A stretch of DNA of 64,000 nucleotides from Actinoplanes sichuanensis (GCF_033097365.1 NZ_AP028461.1:11311501-11375500), one strand, 5' to 3'; shown: positions 36,046 to 44,750, counted from the stretch's first letter. Notes: generated by a model not told the origin, from the sequence alone. Numbers and translations: made by a program.

Positions 36046-36963
36046 TCACACCTCCTGCTTCGCGCGGTAGTCCACCGCATCGGCCGTCAACTGCATGAAC
36101 GCCTCTTCCAGGGAGGCGACCTGGGGGCTGATCTCGTACACCGTGATCTGGTGCCGGGCGATCAGCGCGCCGACCTCCTCGAGCGTGGTGTGCAGCGCCT
36201 CGAGGGTGCCGTCCGGGCCGTCGGCGACCTGGATGCCGGCTCCGCCCAGCGCGTCGCGCGCCTTCTCCGGCTCGGGTGTGCGGATCAGAATGAACGAGCG
36301 CGAGTTGCGGCTCACGAACTCGGTCACCGAGCTGTCGGCGAGCAGGCGGCCCTGACCGATCACGATCAGATGGTCGGCGGTGAGTGCCATCTCGCTCATC
36401 AGGTGGCTGGAGACGAACACTGTCCGGCCCTCCGCCGCCAGTCGTTTCATCAACGCCCGGATCCACAGGATGCCCTCCGGATCGAGACCGTTGACCGGCT
36501 CGTCCAGTAGCAGCACCTGCGGGTCGCCGAGCAGGGCGGCGGCCACGCCGAGGCGCTGCGCCATGCCGAGGGACAGGCCCTTGGCCCGCTTGTCGGCCAC
36601 CGCGGTCAGGCCGACGATCTCCAGAACCTCGGTGACCCGGGCGGCCGGGATGCGGTTGCTACGGGCCAGGCCGGTCAGATGCGCCCGGACGGTACGGCCA
36701 CGGTGGACCGAGACGTCGAGGAGGGCACCGACGTGCCGCAGCGGCTGGTCGAGCTGGTCGTAACGGCTGCCGGCGACCAGCACCTCGCCCGACGTCGGCC
36801 GGTCCAGGCCGACGATCGCGCGCATCGTGGTGGACTTGCCCGCGCCGTTCGGGCCGAGGAAGCCGGTGACCCGGCCGGGCCGGACCTCGAAGGAGAGACC
36901 GTCGACGGCGGTGGTCCGGCCGTACCTCTTGGTCAGGTTTCGTACTTCGATCGCTGCGCTCAT
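36046..36963 (-). CDS. ABC transporter ATP-binding subunit (LanF/BcrA-like)
   Basis: 305 residues. Walker A GPNGAGKST at ~42-50, signature LSLGMAQRLGVAAAL (Gly replaced in LSGGQ by Leu-Gly-Met), Walker B PQVLLLDEPVNGLDPEG, switch His in FVSSHLMSEM. The C-terminal ~80 residues match the DUF4162-like tail of drug/lantibiotic-resistance ATPases. Same family as bacitracin and lantibiotic immunity ATPases. Pairs with the permease that starts 2 bases after its stop. Lies downstream of lanT and the HTH-only gene. Confidence 0.9.
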   Translation of the reverse strand: MSAAIEVRNLTKRYGRTTAVDGLSFEVRPGRVTGFLGPNGAGKSTTMRAIVGLDRPTSGEVLVAGSRYDQLDQPLRHVGALLDVSVHRGRTVRAHLTGLARSNRIPAARVTEVLEIVGLTAVADKRAKGLSLGMAQRLGVAAALLGDPQVLLLDEPVNGLDPEGILWIRALMKRLAAEGRTVFVSSHLMSEMALTADHLIVIGQGRLLADSSVTEFVSRNSRSFILIRTPEPEKARDALGGAGIQVADGPDGTLEALHTTLEEVGALIARHQITVYEISPQVASLEEAFMQLTADAVDYRAKQEV

Positions 36964-37000
36964 CGAACCTTCCAGTCGTCGGAACGGAAATCGGGGTGGG

Positions 37001-37270
37001 TCAGGCCGCGACCGGAACGTTCACGGTGGTGGTCTTGATGCCGGCCATCAGCACCAGCACGGCCTGTGCGGACGGGAGCATCAGCCGCCCGGCCCGGGTC
37101 AGCGCCGCACCGTTGCTGTTGCGGGCGAACAGCCGGGTGCCGAGCGTCTGCTCCAGACACTTGATCTGGTAGCTGACCGCCGGTTGTGAGTAGCCCAGCG
37201 ACCTCGCGGCCAGATCCATCCGGCCGTGCTGGGCGACGGAGACGAAAGCCTGCAGTTCCCGCTCGTTCAT
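37001..37270 (-). CDS. LysR-type HTH-only protein
   Basis: 89 residues, ATG with GGGGG upstream. Residues 1-62 are a complete LysR N-terminal HTH (MNERELQAFVSVAQHGRMDL, then RSLGYSQPAVSYQIKCLEQT and LGTRLFARNSNGAALTRAGR). After a short linker helix the protein ends at NVPVAA; the ~200-residue effector-binding domain is absent and there is no sign of it downstream in any frame. Either a deliberately short DNA-binding protein or a truncated relic. It sits between lanT and the ABC genes on the same strand and could bind the palindrome at 37311-37335. Confidence 0.8.
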   Translation of the reverse strand: MNERELQAFVSVAQHGRMDLAARSLGYSQPAVSYQIKCLEQTLGTRLFARNSNGAALTRAGRLMLPSAQAVLVLMAGIKTTTVNVPVAA

Positions 37271-37310
37271 GACAACCCCCGTGGTGTCTGGTCATGCGGA
37301 TTTACTGAAG

Positions 37311-37335
37311 TCATCATAGCGCATAACTACGATGA
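37311..37335. promoter_or_regulatory. Palindrome between lanT and the HTH-only gene
   Basis: TCATCATAG-N7-CTACGATGA, 8 of 9 positions complementary, in a conspicuously AT-rich 60-bp stretch. It overlaps the lanT stop codon and is 41 bp upstream of the HTH-only start. It could be an operator (T-N11-A type sites are usual for LysR) or a weak terminator for lanT. Confidence 0.45.
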
Positions 37336-39429
37336 CAGCGGTAATGCTTCTTCGTACAGCGATCGATACAGGCCCGCGTTCCGGCAGAGCTCGTCGTGAG
37401 TGCCCGCGGCGACCACCCGGCCGTGATCCATCACCACGATCAGATCGGCGTCGAGGATCGAGGTCAGCCGGTGCGCGATGACGATCCGGGTCGCCCGCAG
37501 ACTGTTGAAGAACGCCGTCACGGTCGACTCGGAGATGTTGTCCAGCGAGCTGGTGGCCTCGTCGAGCACCACGATGGACGCCTCCTTGAAAGCGGCCCGG
37601 GCCAGCGCGATCCGCTGCCGTTGGCCGCCGGAGAAGTTCTGCCCGAGCGACGCGACAGGGGTGTCGTAGCCCAGCGGCAGCGCCCTGATCTCGTCGTGCA
37701 ACCCGACCCGTCGGGCCGCCTCGTGCACCCGCTCCTCCTCCGGATCACCGGTGCCCCAGGCGATGTTGTCGCGGACCGTCCCGTACTCCAGCACCACGTT
37801 CTGCGGCACGTAGGCGACCGCCTGGTAGAACCGGTCCCGGTCGTGATCGCCCAGCTCGGTGCCGCCGATCAGGATCCGCCCGGTGTCCGGCCGGTGCAGG
37901 CCGACCAGCAGACGGGCCAGAGTGGACTTGCCGCAGCCGGACGGGCCGACGATCGCCACCTTGGCACCCTCCGGGACCCGCAGCGCGGCGCCGTCGAGCA
38001 CCCGGCGGCCGAACGTGCCATAGCCGAACGAGACCCCCTCGACCACGACGTCGCCGGACGGTCGGGCCGCCGTCTCGCCACGGAACAGGTCGTCGGCCGG
38101 GCGCAGCAGCACGTCGGCGATCCGGGCCAGCAGCGACCCGGCCTGCGCCAGCCTGGTGATCGAGCCGGCCAGCACGTTCACCTGGCCGAGCAGTAGCCCG
38201 GTCAGCGCCTGCACCGACACCACCAGCGAGACACCGGGTGCGGCCTGCCCGGCCAGCGCCTGCTGGAGGATCACCACCGGACCGACGAACATCACCCCGG
38301 CCAGCGCCGCGTCGAAGACGCCCTGCACGGTCTGCAGCCGGTCGGACTGCCGCTGAGCCGCGTCACTGCGCCGCCGCCACTGGGCCGCGTACACCGCCTC
38401 CATGCCGTTCGTCTTGATCAGCTCCAGGCCGGAGATCGCGGACAGTTGAGTGGCCTGCAACTCCGCCTGCGCCCGGGTCTGCGCGTGGGCCAGCCGCCGG
38501 ACGGTACGGGCCGCCGCCAGCGTGCCCACGGCCAGCGCCGCCATCAGCAGCAGGGTGGTCACCAGCGCGGCCACCGACACGGCGGCCAGCCAGCCCAGCA
38601 GCACCCCCGTCACCACCAGCGCGGCCAGCGCCACGATCAGGTCGTTACAGAGCAGGGCACGCAGGCGGTGCACCGACTCCAGGGTGAACATCAGGTCGCC
38701 GGGACCACGGTTCTCCACGAAGGCGTACGGCAACCGCAGCAGCCGATCGAACACGGCCCCCGCCAGCGACCGTCCCACCGCGGCCGACGCCACGATGCCG
38801 GCCACCGTGCGGACGAACAGCAGCAGCCCGAACGCCAGGCCGACCCCGGCCAGCAACGGCCCCGCCGACAGCCCGCCCGCCTGATCGCCGAACAGCCGCT
38901 CCAACAGCCACGGGATTCCCAGCGGCACCATCGAGCTGACCAGCGACAGGACCAGCACCAGGCCGAGCAGTCCACGGCGCTGCCAGGCGAACCGGCCCAG
39001 CATCCGGAGCCCGGACGGCGGTCGGGTCCGCACCCGACGAGACAGCGGATCGGCGGTGACGGCCAGCCCGGAGAAGCTCTCGGCGAACTCCTCGGCACTG
39101 ACCCGGCGGCGGCCCGCACCCGGGTCGAGCAGGGTCACGCCACCGGAGTCGAAGCCGGTCACCACCACGAAGTGCGACCGTTTCCAATGGCAGATCGCCG
39201 GCCGGCCGAGTGCGGCCAGACCGGCCGGGGAGGTGCGGTAGACGTGTGGGCGTACCCCGTTCTCCCGCAGCACCGCGGCGAGGTCGGCGACGGTCAGACC
39301 ATCCCGGCCGACCCGGTAGCGGGTGCGTAGGTCGTGCATCGGCACCCCGGCCCCGGCCGCCTCCAGGAGCATGGCGCAGCAGCACAGGCCGCACTCGGTC
39401 GGGCCGAGCTGCTCGACCAGCCGGGTCAC
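37327..39429 (-). CDS. lanT: Peptidase-containing ABC transporter LanT (C39 type)
   Basis: 700 residues from GTG at 39429, overlapping the LanM stop (GTGA). Residues 1-~130: C39 bacteriocin-processing peptidase with Cys13 in QLGPTECGLCC, His86 in KRSHFVVVTG and Asp102 in LLDPGAG. ~150-440: six-segment ABC membrane domain. ~470-690: ATPase with Walker A GPSGCGKST, signature NFSGGQRQRIALARA and Walker B SIVVLDEATSSLD. It should cleave the precursor after its Gly-Gly and export it. Complete and canonical in length for a one-protein LanT. Confidence 0.95.
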   Translation of the reverse strand: MTRLVEQLGPTECGLCCCAMLLEAAGAGVPMHDLRTRYRVGRDGLTVADLAAVLRENGVRPHVYRTSPAGLAALGRPAICHWKRSHFVVVTGFDSGGVTLLDPGAGRRRVSAEEFAESFSGLAVTADPLSRRVRTRPPSGLRMLGRFAWQRRGLLGLVLVLSLVSSMVPLGIPWLLERLFGDQAGGLSAGPLLAGVGLAFGLLLFVRTVAGIVASAAVGRSLAGAVFDRLLRLPYAFVENRGPGDLMFTLESVHRLRALLCNDLIVALAALVVTGVLLGWLAAVSVAALVTTLLLMAALAVGTLAAARTVRRLAHAQTRAQAELQATQLSAISGLELIKTNGMEAVYAAQWRRRSDAAQRQSDRLQTVQGVFDAALAGVMFVGPVVILQQALAGQAAPGVSLVVSVQALTGLLLGQVNVLAGSITRLAQAGSLLARIADVLLRPADDLFRGETAARPSGDVVVEGVSFGYGTFGRRVLDGAALRVPEGAKVAIVGPSGCGKSTLARLLVGLHRPDTGRILIGGTELGDHDRDRFYQAVAYVPQNVVLEYGTVRDNIAWGTGDPEEERVHEAARRVGLHDEIRALPLGYDTPVASLGQNFSGGQRQRIALARAAFKEASIVVLDEATSSLDNISESTVTAFFNSLRATRIVIAHRLTSILDADLIVVMDHGRVVAAGTHDELCRNAGLYRSLYEEALPLSS

Positions 39430-42341
39430 GGCCGGTCCCGGCGGAACGTCAGCGGTGAGGCGACGTCCACCTCGCCGGTGCTCAGGATCAGGCCCATGCC
39501 GACGCCGGCCAGGCCCACGTAGAGCGAGTCGTTCAGCACCGACTTGCCGGTCCGGGCCCGAAGCGCCCGCGGCAGGACCCGGGTGACCAGCTGCGCCCGG
39601 CGGTCCTCGGCCCGTTCGGCGGCCCGCCCGGAGGTGTCCCAACGCGCCGACCGGGCGAGGATCAGCAGGTTGCCGACGTCACCGTGGCAGAGCGAAAGGT
39701 TGAGCCCGAAGCCGTCCACCGCCACCGTCTCGGCCAGCCGGGTGACGTCCGCGCCCGGGCCGGACGGCACGTCCTCGCCGGCGGCCAGTCGCTCGATCTG
39801 GCCGAGCAGCACACCGGGGGTCCCGTGGCACCAGCCCCGAGCGGCCCGTTCCGGCGCCCGGTCGCTGATCGCCCAGTGCTGCTCGTCGTGGTTCCAGAGG
39901 GCGTCGTGGGCGGCGGACAGCTCCGGGCTGCGCACGCCGTACCGGGCCAGGGCGGCCAGCGTGCCGCTGGTGCCGTGCGCGAACCCGCTGTACCGGGACT
40001 TCCCGTCGGTCGGTGTCCCGGTCAGATGCTGGAACGCCGCCTCGATCACCGCCGGCCGACCGGCCGTGAGTGCCGCGGACAGTAGCCCGGCCGAACCCAT
40101 CAGAAAGTCGTTGTCGGCCATCGCCGGAAGGTCGGCGGGCACCAGATCCCACAGTGCCGTGCCCATCTCGCTCAGCTCGGCCGAGCCGGTCAACCGGCCC
40201 GCCTCCAGCGCGGCGAACGCCACCCCGGGATAGCCGCCGCACAGCCCGCCGGCCACCTCACGGCGCCGCCGGACCGGGTCGTCGAGCAGCGCCCGCACCC
40301 GCGGTACCAGTGCCGCCCGGGCCAGCTCCCGATACCGTGGCTCGTCCAGGAACACCCCGGCGGCGGCCAGGAACAACGCCAGGCCGGGCACCCCGGCGTA
40401 CAGGTCGTCGCCCAGTTCGTCGACCCGCCACGGGTGCTCCTGGGTGGTGTCCCGGATGGTCGCGCCGACCCATCCGGGACGGCCACCGGCGAACCCGGCC
40501 CGGTCGTGCACCTCGGCGGCGATGTCCCCGACCGTCTGCCGGATCCGCCCGGGCACTCCGGCCCGGGACGCGCGGCGCATCGCCGGCAGGTACGCCGGAG
40601 CGTCCGCCTCGGGTCCGGTCAGGTCCGCGTACGCCGCCCGGATCACCCGCAGGTTCAGCTCCCGGTCCGCGCCGGACATCGCCCGCAGTCCGGCGACCGC
40701 CTGGTCCAGCGGAGTCTCGCTGAGCACGTCGGCGATCGGCCGGCCCCGGTGATGCACCCAGGTCGAACCGGTACGCAGTGTGAAGAACGGGATGTCGCCC
40801 TGGAACAGATCGTCGATCTCGGCCCGGACCACGGCCGGGGTGAAGTGCTCCACCCGGCCCAGCCCGACCCGGTGCAGCAGCATCCGCTTCGCGGCGGTGT
40901 CCTGCTGGAACGCCGGATGCGCGGCGGTCCGCAGCAGCTTGTAGTACTTACCGGTGGTCTCCAGCACGGCCCGGGTCGGCAGATCGGCGAAGAGCTCACG
41001 CAGCCACGACTCGACCAGGCCACGGTCGGCGGCGGCCCAGTCCCAGCACTCGGCGAAACCGCGGCACAGTTCGGTCAGTTCCACGGCCCGGGACACGGTC
41101 GACGGGCGGACCGCCGGGGTGTCCACCGAGCCGGTCACCATCGTCACCCGGGGCCGGTCGGTCCCGAAGTCCTCCAGCGCGGGCATCGCGGTGACCGCCC
41201 GCTGGCCCGGCACGTAGCCGAGGAAACCGATGTCGATCGAGGTGGACGGATCAGCCGGGTCGGAGATCCGGGTCGGCAGGAAGCCGGTGGAGAAGACGGT
41301 GTGCGCCAGCGTCTCACCGGCCGAGCCGGCTCCCGTCCCACCGGCCCGCTGGTTCACGCTGAACAGCGACTCGGCGTCGACCACCACCGGCAGCCCACGG
41401 TGGTTGAGCACGTTCTCGTAGTGCATGTCGCCGGCCCGCAGTAGATGCAGGACACCGAGCAGACGGCCGGCCGCCCGAAAATAGCCGGGCTGCTCGATCG
41501 CGGGCGCCCGGTCGGCGTGCTCCTGCCAACCGACGCCGCTGCCGCACCACACCTGGAGCACCGGCAGGTCGAAGCCGGCCGCCGCGCCGATCCGGGTGAC
41601 CAACGTGTTGTAGGCCAGCTCGGCGGCCATCGATCGCGGTTTGTAGACGATCACCCGGTCGCCGCCGAAGGTCAGGCGGCACACCGTCTGCCCGCCGGCG
41701 TGGGTGTCGCCCAGGCCGTACCCGATGTCGTGCAGTTGCACCAGGCCCCCGCCGGTCGCCGAAGGCGGCAATGTGCCGTCACCGACCGCGGCGGTCGTCG
41801 CCGCCAGCATTCGCCGCGCGTGCCGCAGGGTGTTGCGGGTCAGCACGCCGAGCTGCCGCCGCAACTCGGGGAAGACCTCACCCAACGTCACCCGGAACCC
41901 GTCCCGTCCGGCCAGGTCACAGAAATGCCAGAGACGTTCCTCGGCGGTCTCGCCGGGCAGTGCGCCGGACCGCCGCAAAAGATCCAGAGCGACCACGAGG
42001 GTACGGACGGAGGCGTCCTGAATCCGGCCGGCCAGCCAGCGGGCCAGCCCGTCGGCGAACTCCCCGGCCCGGTGCGCGGTCAGCGGGGAACCGGCGAACA
42101 CCAGCTCGGCGGCGGCCCGATGACGATCGGCCCAGGCCCGTGCGAACGAGTCGAAGTGGGCGGGCCCGTCGATGTCCCGCCAGGTGGTGTCGGCGGCGAG
42201 AGCGGCCAGGTCGCCGGTGCGGTCTGGCCTTTCCCCATCGCCGTCATCGGCCGGGAGGTCGGAGATGCGGCTCAAGAATCCGTGCAGCGCCGCGGGATCT
42301 GTGTATTCGGGAAAAAGGGGTCGGACGTCTTTCAGTCGCAT
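39426..42341 (-). CDS. lanM: Class II lanthipeptide synthetase LanM
   Basis: 971 residues from ATG at 42341; an earlier in-frame ATG lies beyond the hairpin at 42368-42395 and is rejected. N-terminal ~580 residues: LanM dehydratase (DUF4135), with KPRSMAAELAYNTLV, LRAGDMHYENVLNH and VVDAESLFS (kinase-like active site phosphorylating Ser/Thr before elimination). C-terminal ~380 residues: LanC-like cyclase with GFAHGTSGTLAAL, zinc ligands Cys838 (RGWCHGTPG), Cys885 and His886 (SLCHGDVGN). All needed residues seem intact. It dehydrates Ser/Thr and forms (methyl)lanthionine in the LanA peptide encoded 92 bases upstream. Confidence 0.96.
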   Translation of the reverse strand: MRLKDVRPLFPEYTDPAALHGFLSRISDLPADDGDGERPDRTGDLAALAADTTWRDIDGPAHFDSFARAWADRHRAAAELVFAGSPLTAHRAGEFADGLARWLAGRIQDASVRTLVVALDLLRRSGALPGETAEERLWHFCDLAGRDGFRVTLGEVFPELRRQLGVLTRNTLRHARRMLAATTAAVGDGTLPPSATGGGLVQLHDIGYGLGDTHAGGQTVCRLTFGGDRVIVYKPRSMAAELAYNTLVTRIGAAAGFDLPVLQVWCGSGVGWQEHADRAPAIEQPGYFRAAGRLLGVLHLLRAGDMHYENVLNHRGLPVVVDAESLFSVNQRAGGTGAGSAGETLAHTVFSTGFLPTRISDPADPSTSIDIGFLGYVPGQRAVTAMPALEDFGTDRPRVTMVTGSVDTPAVRPSTVSRAVELTELCRGFAECWDWAAADRGLVESWLRELFADLPTRAVLETTGKYYKLLRTAAHPAFQQDTAAKRMLLHRVGLGRVEHFTPAVVRAEIDDLFQGDIPFFTLRTGSTWVHHRGRPIADVLSETPLDQAVAGLRAMSGADRELNLRVIRAAYADLTGPEADAPAYLPAMRRASRAGVPGRIRQTVGDIAAEVHDRAGFAGGRPGWVGATIRDTTQEHPWRVDELGDDLYAGVPGLALFLAAAGVFLDEPRYRELARAALVPRVRALLDDPVRRRREVAGGLCGGYPGVAFAALEAGRLTGSAELSEMGTALWDLVPADLPAMADNDFLMGSAGLLSAALTAGRPAVIEAAFQHLTGTPTDGKSRYSGFAHGTSGTLAALARYGVRSPELSAAHDALWNHDEQHWAISDRAPERAARGWCHGTPGVLLGQIERLAAGEDVPSGPGADVTRLAETVAVDGFGLNLSLCHGDVGNLLILARSARWDTSGRAAERAEDRRAQLVTRVLPRALRARTGKSVLNDSLYVGLAGVGMGLILSTGEVDVASPLTFRRDRP

Positions 42342-42367
42342 GCCATCACTCGCATCCGGAAACGGCC

Positions 42368-42395
42368 ACGGGGCCCGTGTCGGCACGGGCCCCGT
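42368..42395 (-). terminator. Attenuator hairpin between lanA and lanM
   Basis: A perfect 12-bp stem (42368-42379 with 42384-42395) with a TCGG tetraloop sits between the lanA stop (42433) and lanM start (42341). In lanthipeptide operons such partial terminators let lanA transcript exceed lanM transcript. Confidence 0.65.
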
Positions 42396-42432
42396 TGGCA
42401 TTCTCTATTCGGTCGCCGTCGCCGTTTCTCGA

Positions 42433-42624
42433 TCAGTCGCCGGTGCCGCAGAGCCGCTTCGGGACCGAGCACTCCCAGGACACGGTGCACACCCAGCCGA
42501 TGGTGCTCGTTCCGGGCACCGTCCACAGACCGCCGGCCTCCTGCGCCGCGTCCAGGTCGATCTCCTGCAGGCTCAGCTCGGTGGCGACGTCACCGGCGGC
42601 GGCGAACTTGTCGTTCTCGCTCAT
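42433..42624 (-). CDS. lanA: Class II lanthipeptide precursor (mersacidin/lacticin-alpha-type core)
   Basis: 63 residues, ATG preceded by GAGAGGA. Leader residues 1-32 are acidic and helical, with ELSLQEIDLDAAQEAGG ending in a double glycine, the C39 peptidase site. The predicted 31-residue core starts at Leu33 (LWTVPGTSTIGW) and contains Cys46-T-V-S-W-E-Cys52 and a third Cys59 (SVPKRLCGTGD). C-T-x-S/T-x-E-C is the lipid II-binding ring motif of mersacidin, actagardine and the alpha peptides of two-component lantibiotics. Eight Ser/Thr and three Cys allow up to three (methyl)lanthionine rings. No second precursor (beta peptide) is visible. Placed directly upstream of lanM. Confidence 0.92.
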   Translation of the reverse strand: MSENDKFAAAGDVATELSLQEIDLDAAQEAGGLWTVPGTSTIGWVCTVSWECSVPKRLCGTGD

Positions 42625-42643
42625 TGTCGGGTCCTCTCAGTGG

Positions 42644-42726
42644 GGCGGCGGGTGACTCCCGCCGGCCTCGGTGGGCGACGGGTGGCTCCCGCCGGCCTCG
42701 GTGGCCGGCGGGTTGTTCCCGCCGGC
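42644..42726. repeat. 30-bp tandem repeat (2.8 copies) upstream of lanA
   Basis: Units at 42644-42673, 42674-42703 and 42704-42726 (partial), beginning GGCG(G/A)CGGGTGNCTCCCGCCGG. Each contains a short inverted repeat (CGGCGGG..CCCGCCG), so in leftward transcripts of the XRE gene or in the lanA leader region they would form a row of hairpins. They end 20 bases before the lanA start codon. Confidence 0.8.
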
Positions 42727-42793
42727 TGAGAACCACGACACCAGGAATCGATCCGGAAAGCGCGTCTACATCGAATACTTTGAATCGAATGGC

Positions 42794-44047
42794 CTATTCG
42801 CCGAGCTCATTCAGCTCCCGCCACAATTGCGCGGCCCGCCGGAATGCCGAGATGTCCTCGGCCGCCTGGGCCGCCTCGCGCAACGTGGCCACCGCCTCCG
42901 CGGTCCGCCCGATCTGTGCCAGCGCGCTGCCCAGCGCGTGCCGGAACCGCACGCCCTCCAGGCCCATCAGCTGCCCCCGGTCGACCGACGCGGCCATCTC
43001 GACGGCCCGCTCCGGCGCCCCGGTCGCGAACGCGTAACGCACCTCCAGGGCGGCCAGCCGGTTCGCCTCGGTGCCCGACTCGGCCGCCGTCGCCGCCCGG
43101 GCCGCCGCCATATGCTGCTCGATCATCTCCGGATCGGCCCGGACGTCGAGGAGCGTCGAGACCGCGGCCCGGCTGAACCGCGCCCAGTCCCGCAGCGAGG
43201 TGCGCGGATCGGCCAACATCCGGCGTGCGCCGCCGAGCAGCTCCAGCGACCGGTCCGTCTCACCGGCCGCGGCCAGCGCCAGGCTCGCCGCCCACTGCGC
43301 CCGGCCGCTGATCGACGGGCTGCCCAGCGCCTCGGCCATGGTCAGCATGCTGTTGACCAGGCGGACGATCTCCGCACCGCCACCGGCGTCGGCGAGCACC
43401 GAGATGTGCACGGCCAGCAGTCTGATGTGCTCGCTGCCCTGCCGGAAGGCGGTGCCGTCGATCTCCTCGGCGGCCCGCTCCACGTGGGTGAACGCCTCGT
43501 CCAGGCGGCCGATGTCGCGGGCCGCGGCGGCCAGCGACACCAGGATCCGGACCCGCGCCTCGGCCACCCCGGCGGCCTCGGCCGCCGGCAGCAACTCGCG
43601 CAGCAACGAATGGCGTGCGTTGCGGTCGCCGCGCATCTCCAGGACCCGCTCCAGCGCCAGCCCGTGGGTCAGGATCGCGTGCTGAGAGCCGGACCGACGC
43701 GCGGTGGCGAAGATCTTCGCGAGCCGGTCCTCGGCCTGCTCCAGGTCACCCTGGTCGATGGCGCTGCTGGCGAGCAGCTCCTGCACCAGCTCGGCCCGAC
43801 CGGCCGCGGAGTCCTCCGACCCGGTGCTGATGTCGATGTCCCCGGCCAGGTCACGCAACGGCACGTTGAGAACCTTGGCCAGGTGGGCGACCACGTCGAG
43901 GGTCGGCACCCGGGCGCCGGACTCCAGCAGGGAGATGTACGACTGGTTGACCGCCCCGGACGCCAGGTCGCGCTGGGACAGCCCCAGGTCGGAGCGCAGC
44001 CTCCGCAGGCGGCGACCGAACTCGGGCTGAGGCACCTGAGCGACCAC
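42794..44047 (-). CDS. XRE-family HTH regulator with TPR-like C-terminus
   Basis: 417 residues from GTG at 44047, six bases after GAGGAAG. Residues ~8-65: XRE HTH (FGRRLRRLRSDLGLSQRDLA, NQSYISLLESGARVPTLDVV). Remaining ~340 residues are alanine-rich helical repeats similar to TPRs, a layout known from quorum-peptide or cytokine-like responsive regulators in actinomycetes. It reads toward lanA, 169 bases upstream of it, and is the probable cluster regulator. A divergent promoter region of ~200 bases separates it from the SWIM-vWA-MoxR operon. Confidence 0.85.
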   Translation of the reverse strand: MVAQVPQPEFGRRLRRLRSDLGLSQRDLASGAVNQSYISLLESGARVPTLDVVAHLAKVLNVPLRDLAGDIDISTGSEDSAAGRAELVQELLASSAIDQGDLEQAEDRLAKIFATARRSGSQHAILTHGLALERVLEMRGDRNARHSLLRELLPAAEAAGVAEARVRILVSLAAAARDIGRLDEAFTHVERAAEEIDGTAFRQGSEHIRLLAVHISVLADAGGGAEIVRLVNSMLTMAEALGSPSISGRAQWAASLALAAAGETDRSLELLGGARRMLADPRTSLRDWARFSRAAVSTLLDVRADPEMIEQHMAAARAATAAESGTEANRLAALEVRYAFATGAPERAVEMAASVDRGQLMGLEGVRFRHALGSALAQIGRTAEAVATLREAAQAAEDISAFRRAAQLWRELNELGE

Positions 44048-44249
44048 GAAGCACTTCCTCACTCGTCCGTCCGCGCCCACCGCCCCCGACCGGCGCCTTC
44101 ATGACTAGCGTAATGGCTTCGGCAATGCCCGTCATCAGTGACCACCGCTCCCGCCGGTCTTCCGGAAACTCCCTCCTCACCTCGGCCGACGCGGTTTTGT
44201 CGTACCGGTGGGATACAACTTCCGCACCTGTTCGTGAGGAGGTCTGGTT

Positions 44250-44750
44250 GTGACAAGCGGAGGTGTCGCCTATGAGCGACGCAGCGCGGCGCCGGTCATC
44301 GCGCCGGTGCGGCCACGCAAGCTGGCGAAGGTGCCGTTCGTGGAGCTGGCCGAGGGCCGGTTGCAGGGCGTGGTGTCCAGCGGGTCCGACGTGGAGCGTG
44401 TCTACGTCTCCTCGATCACCGCCGGAGACCACGGCCTGAGCTGCAACACCAACAACAACCGCCCGTGCGGTGGCCTCTCCGGCGGCACCCGGGCCTGCAA
44501 TCACCTGCGCGCCCTGGCCGAGGCGGCCGTCGCGCAGTATGGCGTGGACCGGGTCGCCCGCTACCTCAAGGTCACCCTCGCCGACGGCGATGACGACCTC
44601 TGGTCCGGGCTGCACACGACGACCGCGCCCAACCGGGCCGCCGAGGTGTTCAGCGGGTTCCTCCGCCACCTTGCCTACCTCGAGGTCCCGGCCACCGTCG
44701 AGCCGCTGCCCGAGCTGCACTGGTTCCCGGCCGCCGGGGTGGTGCGCTGA
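44250..44750 (+). CDS. SWIM-like zinc-binding protein, first gene of the vWA-MoxR operon
   Basis: 166 residues, GTG with GAGGAGG upstream. The central stretch LSCNTNNNRPCGGLSGGTRA then CNHLRALAEAA has Cys65, Cys73, Cys83 and His85, i.e. C-x7-C-x9-C-x-H; the C-x-H end matches SWIM zinc fingers (CxCx(n)CxH), while the first CxC pair is spread. The rest is a small alpha/beta protein ending in EPLPELHWFPAAGVVR. SWIM proteins bind nucleic acid or protein. Similar small SWIM genes begin operons with MoxR, vWA and DUF5682 genes. Stop and next start overlap by one base (TGATG). Confidence 0.7.
   Translation: MTSGGVAYERRSAAPVIAPVRPRKLAKVPFVELAEGRLQGVVSSGSDVERVYVSSITAGDHGLSCNTNNNRPCGGLSGGTRACNHLRALAEAAVAQYGVDRVARYLKVTLADGDDDLWSGLHTTTAPNRAAEVFSGFLRHLAYLEVPATVEPLPELHWFPAAGVVR

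Noticed and set aside
42433..42624. Two-component lantibiotic with a second precursor
   Set aside because: I looked for another short reading frame with a double-Gly leader and Cys/Ser/Thr-rich core between 37 and 44 kb and found none.
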